Shown here in pieces: positions 7,581 to 15,355 of a stretch of DNA of 64,000 nt. Position 1 is the first letter of the stretch. Each line of letters begins with the position of its first letter. The DNA is from Modestobacter marinus. Lineage in GTDB: Bacteria; Actinomycetota; Actinomycetes; Mycobacteriales; Geodermatophilaceae. The stretch is taken from the NCBI RefSeq assembly GCF_011758655.1, contig NZ_JAAMPA010000001.1:1-64000 (forward strand), given 5' to 3'. The position numbers were made by a program, and so were the translations under genes. The notes beneath the pieces are model-generated. The model ran no database searches. It saw nothing but the letters and a program-made list of their open reading frames with translations, and had not been told where the DNA came from.

Positions 7581-9764
7581 GTGGACCCTGATTTCGCGCA
7601 GCTGTTCGCTGCGCTGCCGGCGCCGCACCTGGTGCTCACCCCGGACCTGGTGATCCGGTACGCGAACCCGGCGTACCTGAGCACCATGCGGGTCGAGCCG
7701 GAGCAGATCGTCGGCACCGAGCTGTTCACCGCGTTCCCGCCGGGCCCGGACGCGCTGGACCCCGACGGCGTCCCCTACATCGCCCGTTCCTTCGAGCGGG
7801 CCCGCAGCACCGGCCGGCCCGACGGGCTGCCCATCGAGCGCTACCCGCTGGTGGTGCCCGGCACCGGGCTGGTCGAGGACCGCTGGTGGGCGCTGATCGC
7901 GATCCCCGTCCTGGACGACGCCGGCGAGGTGACCGCGTTCGTGCAGCGGGTCGACGACCTGACCGACTTCGTCCGCGAGCAGGGCGCCACCCGGCCGGAC
8001 GGCGAGAAGGACCACCGGGCGGCGCAGGTCCACCAGCTGCAGGCCGAGCTGAGCGCCCGCACCAGGGAGGTGGAGGCCGCCCGCGAGACGGAACGGCGCA
8101 CCTCCCGCACGGTCGAGGCGATGCCCTCGGGGTTCCTCTCCATGGACGCCGACTGGCGGTTCACCCTGTTCAACGCGGCGGCCGAGCGTCTGCTCGGACG
8201 TGACCGGGCCGAGCTGCTGGGGCGCACGATCTGGGAGGTCTTCCCGGACACGGTGGGCAACGAGTTCGAGTCCGCCTACCGCAAGGCCGTGGAGAGCCGC
8301 GAACCGCAGACGCTCACCGCGTGGTACCCGGCCCCGCTGGACGCCTGGTTCGAGGTGCTCGCCTGGCCCACCCCCGACGGGCTGTCGCTGTACTTCTCCG
8401 ACGTGACCGACCGGCAGCAGACCGCGGACGAGGCCGGGCGCTCCGCGGCCCGGCTGGCGCTGCTGGCCCGGGTGAACGCCGAGCTGGTCGAGGCCGACGA
8501 CGTGATGGCCGTCGTCCGGGAGCTGCCGCGCACGCTGGTGCCGACGCTGGCGGACGCCTGCGTCGTGACCGTGGCCGAGGAGCACGGCCGGGCCCGGGAC
8601 GCCGGCTGGGCGCACGAGGACCCGGCGCTGCGCCCGGTGCTCGACCGCTACGTGTCGGCCCGGGTGGAGACGATGCACCTGCACACGTCGCTGGCCCAGG
8701 TGCTGGAGGACGGCCGGCCGGTGTCGTTCGAGAGCGCCGAGCTGGCGGCGGCCCTGCCCGTCGGGGAGGCCCGCCGCCAGCTGGAGCTGCTGGGTGAGAC
8801 CCGGGCGCTCAAGCTGCCGCTGCGCGGTCGCGGCACCGTGTTCGGTGCGCTGACCCTGCTCAGCGCGCTCACCCGGCCGACGGACCCGGCATGGGAGTCC
8901 ACCGCGCAGGAGATCGCCGACCGGATCGGGCTGGCGCTGGACAACGCCCGGCTGGCGAGCGCGCAGGCAACGATCGCCGAGAGCCTGCAGCGCAGCCTGC
9001 TCACCGAGCCGCCGGAACCGGACCACGCGCAGATCGTGGTCCGGTACCTGCCCGCCGCCGAGGCCGCCCAGGTGGGCGGGGACTGGTACGACGCCTTCCT
9101 GCAGCCGGGTGGCACGACCATGCTGGTGATCGGGGACGTCGTCGGGCACGACACCGCCGCCGCCGCGGCCATGGGCCAGTTGCGCGGGCTGCTCCGCGGG
9201 ATCGCCACCTACAGCCGGGCCAGGCCGGCCGAGGTGCTGCGCGGCCTCGACGAGTCGATGGAGACGCTGATGGTGCACACCCTCGCCACCGCCGCGGTGG
9301 CTCGGTTCGAGCAGACGCCGGAGGAGGTGCGGGAGGGGGTGACCCGGATGGTGTGGGCCAGCGCCGGGCACCCGCCGCCGCTGGTCGTCTCGCCGGACGG
9401 CGCGGTCACCGTGCTGGACGACGGCCGGGGCGACCTGCTCCTGGGGGTCGACCCGAACGCGCAGCGGCGGGAGCGGGTGCAGACCCTCGAGCGCGGGTCC
9501 AGCGTGCTGCTCTACACCGACGGGCTGATCGAGCGCCGGGACGCCTCGCTCGACGACGGGCTGGCCCGGCTCGTCCAGGCCGCCGAGGACCTGGCCGGTG
9601 CCTCGCTGGACGAGCTGGTCGACGGGGTGCTGGACCGGATGGTGCACGGACGCCCGGACGACGACGTCGCGCTGGTCGCCGTGCGGTTGCACCGGCAGGA
9701 CCGTCCCCGCCCCGCGGAGGCCGGCCCCAACGTCGTGCCCTCCTCGCTGGAGGGGTCGGAGTGA
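7581..9764 (+). CDS. PAS-PAS-GAF-PP2C (SpoIIE-type) serine phosphatase
   Basis: 727 residues with an orderly sensor-phosphatase layout. Two PAS domains occupy about 5-130 (HLVLTPDLVIRYANPAYL) and 175-285 (SMDADWRFTLFNAAAERLLG) and are separated by a short coiled coil. A GAF-like domain spans about 300-455, and a SpoIIE/PP2C phosphatase about 480-700 (PAAEAAQVGGDWYDAF, VIGDVVGHD, YTDGLIERRD, DDDVALVAVRL), keeping the metal-binding Asp residues. Such proteins dephosphorylate anti-sigma-factor antagonists in partner-switching stress pathways. The start is a GTG after GAGAGAAGG. A small ATP-binding protein is coupled directly downstream, giving the phosphatase a candidate kinase partner. Confidence 0.9.
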   Translation: MDPDFAQLFAALPAPHLVLTPDLVIRYANPAYLSTMRVEPEQIVGTELFTAFPPGPDALDPDGVPYIARSFERARSTGRPDGLPIERYPLVVPGTGLVEDRWWALIAIPVLDDAGEVTAFVQRVDDLTDFVREQGATRPDGEKDHRAAQVHQLQAELSARTREVEAARETERRTSRTVEAMPSGFLSMDADWRFTLFNAAAERLLGRDRAELLGRTIWEVFPDTVGNEFESAYRKAVESREPQTLTAWYPAPLDAWFEVLAWPTPDGLSLYFSDVTDRQQTADEAGRSAARLALLARVNAELVEADDVMAVVRELPRTLVPTLADACVVTVAEEHGRARDAGWAHEDPALRPVLDRYVSARVETMHLHTSLAQVLEDGRPVSFESAELAAALPVGEARRQLELLGETRALKLPLRGRGTVFGALTLLSALTRPTDPAWESTAQEIADRIGLALDNARLASAQATIAESLQRSLLTEPPEPDHAQIVVRYLPAAEAAQVGGDWYDAFLQPGGTTMLVIGDVVGHDTAAAAAMGQLRGLLRGIATYSRARPAEVLRGLDESMETLMVHTLATAAVARFEQTPEEVREGVTRMVWASAGHPPPLVVSPDGAVTVLDDGRGDLLLGVDPNAQRRERVQTLERGSSVLLYTDGLIERRDASLDDGLARLVQAAEDLAGASLDELVDGVLDRMVHGRPDDDVALVAVRLHRQDRPRPAEAGPNVVPSSLEGSE

Positions 9765-10216
9765 GCGGCCTCGCCTGGCCGATGCTCACCCCGCCGCGTC
9801 CGCTGCAGGTGTGGCGGTCGTGGAACTGGGAGCTGCGCCGCCCCGTCGACCTGACCCGCTACCGCCAGCAGCTGCGCGCCGAGGCGCTGCCGGCCGGCCG
9901 GAGCCCGGAGGACTCGGACGCCGACGAGGCAGCCGTCGAGCGGCTGCTGCTCATCTTCGAGGAGCTGGCGTCCAACGGCGTCCGGCACGGCCTCCCACCG
10001 GTGTTCACCACGGTCACCGGCGCCCTCACCGGCTGGCTGATCGACGTCACCGACGCCGATCCCCGGGACGAGCCCGTGCCCGCGGTGGACCGCGACCCGG
10101 CCCACGGCGGCCTGGGCCTGCACCTCATCGCCCGGCTGTGCGCCGCCCACGGCTGGGCCCCCGAGGACGGCCGCAAGCACGTGTGGGGGTTCGTCAGCCT
10201 GACCGGGGTGGACTGA
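9761..10216 (+). CDS. RsbW-like ATP-binding anti-sigma-type protein
   Basis: 151 residues, starting at a GTG that overlaps the TGA of the phosphatase gene (GTGA), so the two are translationally coupled. The N-box LLIFEELASNGVRHG and the later GGLGLHLIARLC place it in the HATPase_c/RsbW superfamily of Ser kinases and anti-sigma factors. The segment corresponding to the G1 box (VTDADPRDEP) is present but weakly conserved. It probably forms a partner-switching pair with the upstream phosphatase. The STAS antagonist is not adjacent; one STAS domain is fused to the second phosphatase at 48.3-50.2 kb. Confidence 0.82.
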   Translation: MSGLAWPMLTPPRPLQVWRSWNWELRRPVDLTRYRQQLRAEALPAGRSPEDSDADEAAVERLLLIFEELASNGVRHGLPPVFTTVTGALTGWLIDVTDADPRDEPVPAVDRDPAHGGLGLHLIARLCAAHGWAPEDGRKHVWGFVSLTGVD

Positions 10217-10613
10217 CCGCTGCGGACAGCGGGCCCGGCTCGTCCGCCGTCCGGACGACGGGCCGCAGACCGGTGCTGCAGGACCGACCCGCGGAACGAC
10301 TCCTCCTCCGACGACCGGCGGTGACACGCGAGGAGGTCGCGCGACGGGCAGCCCGGTCCCGAGGTCGCCCGGGTACCGGGGGCAACCGGAAGGCGCCGGT
10401 CGACGCGGTGCCCGCCTGCCCGCGCACCGGAGGCCGACGCTGCGGCCGGCCGCCCCCGCCGGCGGGAGGGGCGTCGTCGTCCGGGCGGGCACCCGCCACC
10501 CGGGCGACTGCCGCGACCACCACGGCCGCCAGCAGCAGCCAGCCCAGGACGGTGAGCGATGTGAGCGGGTCCGCGGTGGCCGCGACGGCCTCCCCTGGCA
10601 CCGGGCGGTTCAC
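10194..10613 (-). CDS. hypothetical single-pass membrane protein
   Basis: Not recognised. A 139-residue frame begins at a GTG (10613) that overlaps the TGA of the zinc-finger gene upstream as GTGA, suggesting translational coupling. Residues about 18-42 (LTVLGWLLLAAVVVAAVARV) form one membrane helix, followed by an Arg/Pro/Gly-rich cytosolic-type tail of low complexity. Its 3' end overlaps the convergent RsbW-like gene by 23 bp. The coupling and clean hydrophobic segment are the only support. The tail could be over-read and the gene could be spurious. Confidence 0.4.
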   Translation of the reverse strand: MNRPVPGEAVAATADPLTSLTVLGWLLLAAVVVAAVARVAGARPDDDAPPAGGGGRPQRRPPVRGQAGTASTGAFRLPPVPGRPRDRAARRATSSRVTAGRRRRSRSAGRSCSTGLRPVVRTADEPGPLSAAVSPPRSG

Positions 10614-10768
10614 GGCCGTGGATCCGGCCCGGGCGGCGGCCCGGCCGGCGCGGGCGTGCGCCGGGACGGTGCGGTGGACCGCTGGGGCCGGTGGTCTTCG
10701 CGGACGTGGTAACTGAGCATCGTGCGGTAGCTGAAGCGCAGTCCGCACAGCGGACACTGGTAGGCCAT
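10610..10768 (-). CDS. small C2H2 zinc-finger protein
   Basis: A 52-residue protein starting at ATG (10768), with a GAGG-type site about 11 nt upstream. Nearly half of it is a classical C2H2 finger: YQCPLCGLRF (Cys-X2-Cys) then SYRTMLSYHVREDH (His-X4-His), with a basic, Pro-rich tail. It could bind DNA, RNA or protein. It is transcribed divergently from the winged-helix gene at 10909, and an inverted repeat lies between them, so the two may share control. Short single-finger proteins of this kind occur in actinobacteria, but I know of no assigned function. Confidence 0.72.
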   Translation of the reverse strand: MAYQCPLCGLRFSYRTMLSYHVREDHRPQRSTAPSRRTPAPAGPPPGPDPRP

Positions 10769-10802
10769 CGGTGACACCGCCTCACGGGGAGTTCGACATC
10801 TG

Positions 10803-10837
10803 GATACTAGCGAACTCAATCTCGTAAATCCAGTATC
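10803..10837. promoter_or_regulatory. candidate operator, inverted repeat GATACT/AGTATC
   Basis: GATACT and AGTATC face each other across 23 nt in the AT-richer gap between the divergent zinc-finger and winged-helix genes. The inner stretch (10812-10831, GAACTCAATCTCGTAAATCC) matches the V-ATPase promoter region in 13 of 20 positions (11364-11383), suggesting a common binding protein, plausibly the adjacent winged-helix regulator. Confidence 0.45.
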
Positions 10838-10908
10838 GTCTGTTTGGTATCGGACAGGACACTCCGGGCCGCGGGGTCGCCCCCACGGCAGTCGAGGGGC
10901 GGCACACC

Positions 10909-11349
10909 GTGACCATCCGCACGGACGCGGCCGCGGACGTCGGGACCCCCGCCGCACGTCCGCACCAGCCGAGCGTCCACCCAGCCGCCGACCGACCCCC
11001 CGTGGCCGACACGGAACGGGCCACCCCGTGGCCGCACGCCCGACCGGACCACCCCGTGCAGCTGCTCACCCACCACGCCCTGATGCTCCTGGCCGCGGCC
11101 CAGCGCCCGGATGCGCGCATCCGCGAACTGGCCGACGCCGTGGGCGTCACCCCCCGCACCGCGGTCAACCTGCTGCAGGACCTGGAGCGCAGCGGCTGCC
11201 TGCACCGCGTCCGACGGGGGCGGCGCAACCACTACACGGTGCACCTCGACTGTCCGGTGGTCGATCCGGGGAGCGGGATGCGCACGGTCCGGGCCTTCCT
11301 GACCGCGTTCGGGCGGGCCGGCGAGGACGGCGGGGACCGAGGGTGGTGA
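10909..11349 (+). CDS. winged-helix regulator at head of the V-ATPase cluster
   Basis: 146 residues. After about 45 low-complexity residues comes a MarR-like winged helix: QLLTHHALMLLAAAQRPDAR, RIRELADAVGVTPRTAVNLL (recognition helix), then LERSGCLHRVRRGRRNHYTV (wing). A short C-terminal helix (VRAFLTAFG) may mediate dimerisation. No ligand or metal site is evident. It ends 114 bp upstream of the first V-ATPase gene, is divergent from the C2H2 gene, and has a clear paralogue at 24530-24868 at the Mrp/Ca-ATPase junction. Both lie next to conserved-looking operator-like repeats, so I infer a local regulator of the ion-transport island. The true start may be further downstream. Confidence 0.78.
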   Translation: MTIRTDAAADVGTPAARPHQPSVHPAADRPPVADTERATPWPHARPDHPVQLLTHHALMLLAAAQRPDARIRELADAVGVTPRTAVNLLQDLERSGCLHRVRRGRRNHYTVHLDCPVVDPGSGMRTVRAFLTAFGRAGEDGGDRGW

Positions 11350-11359
11350 CGTGACCGTC

Positions 11360-11393
11360 TTGGGAACTGAACTTCGTGTATGTTCGTTCCCAA
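11360..11393. promoter_or_regulatory. candidate operator upstream of V-ATPase operon
   Basis: A perfect inverted repeat, TTGGGAAC (11360-11367) and GTTCCCAA (11386-11393), with 18 nt between. Inner GAAC and GTTC words extend the dyad with a one-base shift. It is the only AT-rich patch in the 114-bp gap before subunit D and so probably overlaps the V-ATPase promoter. Confidence 0.6.
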
Positions 11394-11462
11394 AACAGCA
11401 GGATTCGGCGTCACCGACCACCCGGTCCGTGACGCAACGGCCGCTCATGCCGCGGAGGTCAC

Positions 11463-12152
11463 ATGACCGCTCCCAGCCCGACCCGCAGCGAACTGCTCGC
11501 CCGCCGTCGGCAGGCCGGCCTGGCCGCGCAGGGGCGGGACCTGCTGCAGGACAAGCGATCCGCGCTGGTGCGCGCCTTCCACGGCCGCAGCGTGCTGCTG
11601 ATCCAGCGCCTCGAGGAGATGTCACTGGACTCCGGCCGGGCGCGGACCCAGCTGCACCGGGCGCGGGCCGAGCTGGGCAGCGAAGCGGTCGAGTCGGCGT
11701 CCTTCGCCGCGGCCGGCCGTGTGGGGGTGCAGCTGACCGCCGCATCCGTCGCCGGCGTGGTGGTCGTGGACGCCGCGCACGCAGACGTCCGCCGGACGGC
11801 GTTCGACCGCGGCTACGCCACCGCGGTCGCCCGCCCGGAGATCGACCGCGCGGCCGCCGCCCACGAGGACCTGGTCGACCGCCTGCTGGACCTCGCCGCG
11901 CTGGAGCTGACCGTGCGCCGGCTGGCCGAGGAGATCTCCCGCACCACCCGCCAGGTCAACGGCCTGGAGCACGTGGTGATCCCCCGGCTCCGGGCCGACG
12001 CACGCCGCATCGCGCTGACGCTCGAGGAGCGCGAGCGCGAGGAGACCGCGCGCCTCAGACGCGCCCGCGCTCGTGCCCGCGCACGGCGCGGGAGCTCGGA
12101 ACGGCCCACCGGTCGTGGGCGGCCGCTGGTCACGACAGGAGGTCGACGGTGA
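11463..12152 (+). CDS. ntpD: V/A-type ATPase subunit D (central stalk)
   Basis: 229 residues forming the long antiparallel coiled coil of the rotor shaft. The N-terminus PTRSELLARRRQAGLAAQGR followed by DLLQDKRSALV is the D-subunit signature, and the C-terminal helix (RQVNGLEHVVIPRL) is also conserved. The tail is Arg/Ala-rich. D couples rotation of the A3B3 head to the c-ring. It is the first gene of the nine-gene operon, whereas in most prokaryotic V/A operons it is last. The next gene starts inside its stop codon. Confidence 0.92.
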   Translation: MTAPSPTRSELLARRRQAGLAAQGRDLLQDKRSALVRAFHGRSVLLIQRLEEMSLDSGRARTQLHRARAELGSEAVESASFAAAGRVGVQLTAASVAGVVVVDAAHADVRRTAFDRGYATAVARPEIDRAAAAHEDLVDRLLDLAALELTVRRLAEEISRTTRQVNGLEHVVIPRLRADARRIALTLEEREREETARLRRARARARARRGSSERPTGRGRPLVTTGGRR

Positions 12153-12490
12153 GCACGGAGACGCTGCGCGCAGTGCGCGGGCTGGAGGATGAGATCGCCG
12201 ACCGCCTGGCGGACGCCCGCAGCGCGACCGCGGTGGTCAGCCGGGCGCAGGCCGAGGCACAGGCGGTGCGCGAGGCAGCCGCCGCCGAGGCCGAGGAGCT
12301 CGGTCGCCGGCGGATCGCCGAGCTGCTCGCCGCGGCGGAGGAGAGCGCAGCCGCGCTCCGGGCCGACGGCGCCCGGCGGTCGGCGGAGCTGCGAACGGTC
12401 GCGGAGGCCGCGGCCGGGGACGACGTGGCCGACCTCCTCGCAGCGGTGCTCCCGCCCCGGCCCGGCACGCCGCCCGGAACGGAGCGGTGA
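12149..12490 (+). CDS. V/A-type ATPase peripheral stalk subunit (G/H-like)
   Basis: 113 residues. It starts at a GTG overlapping the stop of subunit D (GTGA), with a perfect AGGAGG 6-12 nt upstream. The sequence is one long Ala/Glu/Arg helix (ADARSATAVVSRAQAEAQAV, LGRRRIAELLAAAEESAAAL) typical of the stator coiled-coil subunit (NtpG/AhaH/V-ATPase G) that pairs with subunit E. Identification rests on coiled-coil character and operon position, since these subunits are poorly conserved. Confidence 0.75.
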   Translation: MSTETLRAVRGLEDEIADRLADARSATAVVSRAQAEAQAVREAAAAEAEELGRRRIAELLAAAEESAAALRADGARRSAELRTVAEAAAGDDVADLLAAVLPPRPGTPPGTER

Positions 12491-12491
12491 C

Positions 12492-14480
12492 GTGCAGGTC
12501 CCCATGACGCAGCTCGAGCTGCTCGGCCACCGCGACCGCCTGGACCAGGTGCTGGCGGGCCTGCAGACCGTCCGCACCGCCGAGGTGGTGCCCGGCGGAC
12601 CGGCAGCCGCCGATGACGAGAACCGCGGCACCGCCGAGCTGCTGGCCCGGGCCACCCGACTGCTCGAGCTGGCCGACCCGCCCGACCGCACCCCCACGCT
12701 CCCGCCCCCTGGGGTCCGCGAGCCGGACCGGGCCGAGCTGGCGCAGCAGGTCCAGCTCGAGGAGATCCGCACCACCGGTCTGCAGGCCGCGGTCGACCGG
12801 CTCCGCGCCGAGGTCGACGGCCTGCCGAGGACCTGGGCGTCGCTGTCCGCACTGCTGCCGCTGGTGCCCGAGCTCGCCGAGCTCACCGACGCCGAGCTGG
12901 CCGCGTTGCGCCTGGCCACGCTGGCCCTGGTCCTCGACGACCCCGACGGCACCGTCACGGACGAGCTGCGCGGGCAACTGCGCACGGCGCTGGGGGGCAG
13001 TCAGCTGCTGGTGAGCGCCGCCGATGGGGGCACGGTCAGCTGCCTGCTCGTCGTGCCCGCGGCTGCGGTCGCCGAGGTCGAGGAGCTGCTGGGCCGGGAC
13101 CGCATCACCCGCATCGACCTGCCCGAGGGGTACGCCGGCCAGTCGTTGGCCTCGACCGTCGATGCCCTCGGCGCGCGGCTGGCGGCCCTCCCGCAGGAAC
13201 TGGCCCGGGCGGAGGCGGCGGTGCGCGACGCACTGTCCCCGGCCGTGCCGGAGCTGAGGCTCGCCTGTGGGGTCCTCGCCGCACAGGCGGAGCGGTCGGC
13301 GGCGGCCCGCGCGGCCGACCTGGGCAGCCGGACGTTCGCCCTGCGTGTGTGGACGCCCCGCTCGCGGGTCGGCGTGGTGCGCGACGCCGTCGGGGGCCTC
13401 GGTACCCCGGTGGTCGTGACCGAGGTGGCTGCCCGGCACCGCCTGGGCACCCCCCCGACCCTGCTGCGCAACCTCCCCCTGTTCCGGCCCTTCGAGCGGC
13501 TGGTCGGCTTCCTCTCCTGGCCCGGCCACACCGGCCCCGATCCCACCGGCCTGATGGCCGTGGCCCTCCCCCTGCTGTTCGGGATGATGGTGGGCGACGT
13601 GGGCTACGGGGTGCTGCTGGTCGCCATCGGGTGGGAGGTCCGCCGCCGCTGGGGCGGGCGGCACGACGTCGCTGCCGACCTGGGACGCGTGCTCGTGGCC
13701 GGCGGCTGCTGGGCGACCGTCTTCGGCCTCCTCTACGGCGAGCTGTTCGGCGACTTCGGTCGCTACGCCCTGGACATGCCGGCGCTGTGGTTCTACCGGG
13801 GCGGCCCGGATGCACTGACCCCGCTGCTGCTGTTCGTCCTCGGCGTCGGCGTCGCGCACGTCGTCCTGGGGCTGCTGCTGGGACTGTGGCACGCCGTCAG
13901 CCAGCGGCACACCGGCCACGTGCTGGAACGGGCGGGCACCCTGCTGGCTCTCACCGGCCTCTTCGCCCTGGCAGGTGTGGTGGTGTCGGCGCTGCCCGGC
14001 GGGGCGCTGCCGTTCGCGGCCGCCGCCGTCGTGGTCGGCGTCGTCCTGATCTCGGTGGTGCACGGCGCGCTCGGGGTGCTGCTCGGGCCGCTGGAGCTGA
14101 TCGGGACCATCGGACACGTCCTGTCCTACCTGCGGCTGGCCGCTGTCGGCCTCGCGTCGGTGTACCTGGCCATCGTGGCCAACGAGCTGGCGCGGCAGGC
14201 CCCGCTGGTGCTGGGGCTGCTCATCGCGGTCTTCTTCCACACGCTCAACCTGGCGTTGGCCGGCTTCAGCCCGATGATCCAGGCGCTGCGACTGCACTAC
14301 GTGGAGTTCTTCAGCACGTTCTACGACGGTGGTGGCCGCCTGTTCGCCCCGCTGGGCGCCGGCCTCCCGGAACCGGCCACCGCGGCGGCCGGACCGCTCC
14401 CGGACACCGCCCCGTGGCACACCCCGACCCCCGAGCCGGCCCGGCAGCCGCCGCGGCTGCCGGAGCCGGCCGGCCGATGA
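12492..14480 (+). CDS. ntpI: V/A-type ATPase subunit I (membrane stator, a-subunit)
   Basis: About 662 residues from a GTG at 12492 with GGAG 7 nt upstream (an ATG at 12504 is the alternative). The N-terminal half is a soluble coiled-coil arm. The C-terminal half has about seven membrane helices beginning FGMMVGDVGYGVLLVAIG, with GLLYGELFGDFG, VHGALGVLLGPLELIGTIGH and SYLRLAAVGLASVYLAIVAN. The conserved Arg in 'SYLRLAAVGLA' is the residue that faces the c-ring carboxylate in V/A-type a-subunits. It forms the ion half-channels. The last ~35 residues are a Pro-rich extension. Confidence 0.93.
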   Translation: MQVPMTQLELLGHRDRLDQVLAGLQTVRTAEVVPGGPAAADDENRGTAELLARATRLLELADPPDRTPTLPPPGVREPDRAELAQQVQLEEIRTTGLQAAVDRLRAEVDGLPRTWASLSALLPLVPELAELTDAELAALRLATLALVLDDPDGTVTDELRGQLRTALGGSQLLVSAADGGTVSCLLVVPAAAVAEVEELLGRDRITRIDLPEGYAGQSLASTVDALGARLAALPQELARAEAAVRDALSPAVPELRLACGVLAAQAERSAAARAADLGSRTFALRVWTPRSRVGVVRDAVGGLGTPVVVTEVAARHRLGTPPTLLRNLPLFRPFERLVGFLSWPGHTGPDPTGLMAVALPLLFGMMVGDVGYGVLLVAIGWEVRRRWGGRHDVAADLGRVLVAGGCWATVFGLLYGELFGDFGRYALDMPALWFYRGGPDALTPLLLFVLGVGVAHVVLGLLLGLWHAVSQRHTGHVLERAGTLLALTGLFALAGVVVSALPGGALPFAAAAVVVGVVLISVVHGALGVLLGPLELIGTIGHVLSYLRLAAVGLASVYLAIVANELARQAPLVLGLLIAVFFHTLNLALAGFSPMIQALRLHYVEFFSTFYDGGGRLFAPLGAGLPEPATAAAGPLPDTAPWHTPTPEPARQPPRLPEPAGR

Positions 14481-14523
14481 CACCCGGGACCGCCGGGGAC
14501 CACTGGGACGAGAGGACGACGTC

Positions 14524-14745
14524 ATGGAAATGGGACTGCTCGCCATCGGAGCCGGCCTGGCCGTCGGCCTCGCTGCCCTGGCCGCCGGCATCGCCCAGGC
14601 CAGGATCGGTGCCGCGGCGATGGGCGCCGTCGCGGAGAAGCCCGAGCTCACCGGCCGGGCGATCCTGTTCGTCGCCCTGCCGGAGACCACGGTGATCCTC
14701 GGCTTCGCCGTGGCCGCCATGATCATCCTGCTGCTGGGTGGCTGA
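14524..14745 (+). CDS. ntpK: V/A-type ATPase subunit K (c-ring proteolipid)
   Basis: 73 residues, two membrane helices, so the short (8-kDa) proteolipid form and not the duplicated 16-kDa form. Helix 1 contains AGIAQARIG with Q25; helix 2 contains LPETTVILGF with the ion-binding E54 and T55. A helix-1 Gln plus a helix-2 Glu followed by Thr/Ser is the combination described for Na+-binding c-rings, so Na+ coupling is likely though not proven. A polar loop (AEKPELTGR) separates the helices, as in A-type proteolipids. It starts at ATG (14524) after ACGAGAGGACGACGTC. Confidence 0.93.
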   Translation: MEMGLLAIGAGLAVGLAALAAGIAQARIGAAAMGAVAEKPELTGRAILFVALPETTVILGFAVAAMIILLLGG

Positions 14746-15355
14746 CGTGAGCCTCACCGACCTGCTGAGGTCACTGGACGACGACGCTGCCGCGGAGCTC
14801 GAGCGGGCCCACCAGGCAGCCGCCGACGAGGCCGACCGACTGACCCGCGAGGCGGCGGCGGAGGCGGACCGGGTGCGCTCCGCCGCGCTGGCCGCCGCCG
14901 AGCAGACCGGACGCCGCGAGGCGGCCCGGATCGTGGCCGCGGCCCGCACCGAGGCCGCGGCCGAGGTGCGCGCCGCGCGGGCGGAGGCGCTGCGCGCGGT
15001 CCGGGAGCGCGGCGAGCAGCGGCTCGCCGACCTCCGGGCGCACCCCGGCTACGACGAGGTCCTGGCGGGCTGCCTGGCCGAGGCGCTGGCCGTGCTCCCG
15101 GAGCCGGTCGGCGTCCGGGTCGACCGGCGCGATGCCGACCGCGTCCGCCGGCTGCTGCCGGGGACCCAGCCCGCGGACCTGACGATCACCGCGGACCTGA
15201 CCGCCTGGGGCGGGTGCCTGGTGGCCGACGACCGTGGCCGGTACGTCGACGACACGCTGGAGACGCGGCTGGCCACGGCGTGGCCGGCCCAGCGGGCAGC
15301 GACCGCCACCCGGTGGGCCCGGGCCGCAGCAGGCGCACCCGAGGACCGGCCGTGA
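14738..15355 (+). CDS. ntpE: V/A-type ATPase subunit E (peripheral stalk)
   Basis: 205 residues. It has an N-terminal Ala/Glu/Arg coiled coil (about 15-110), then a globular C-terminal domain with the E-subunit pattern HPGYDEVLAGCLAEAL, ADLTITADLTAWGGCLVADD and DDTLETRL. It bridges the A3B3 head to subunit I together with the G/H-like subunit. The start overlaps the end of the c-subunit gene; a GTG at 14748 is an alternative. The next gene overlaps its stop as GTGA. Confidence 0.87.
   Translation: MADVSLTDLLRSLDDDAAAELERAHQAAADEADRLTREAAAEADRVRSAALAAAEQTGRREAARIVAAARTEAAAEVRAARAEALRAVRERGEQRLADLRAHPGYDEVLAGCLAEALAVLPEPVGVRVDRRDADRVRRLLPGTQPADLTITADLTAWGGCLVADDRGRYVDDTLETRLATAWPAQRAATATRWARAAAGAPEDRP

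Noticed and set aside
6519-9692. 1057-codon minus-strand open frame across the racemase and phosphatase genes
   Set aside because: His/Gln/Arg/Gly-rich composition typical of the antisense frame of GC-rich genes, with real conserved domains on the plus strand.
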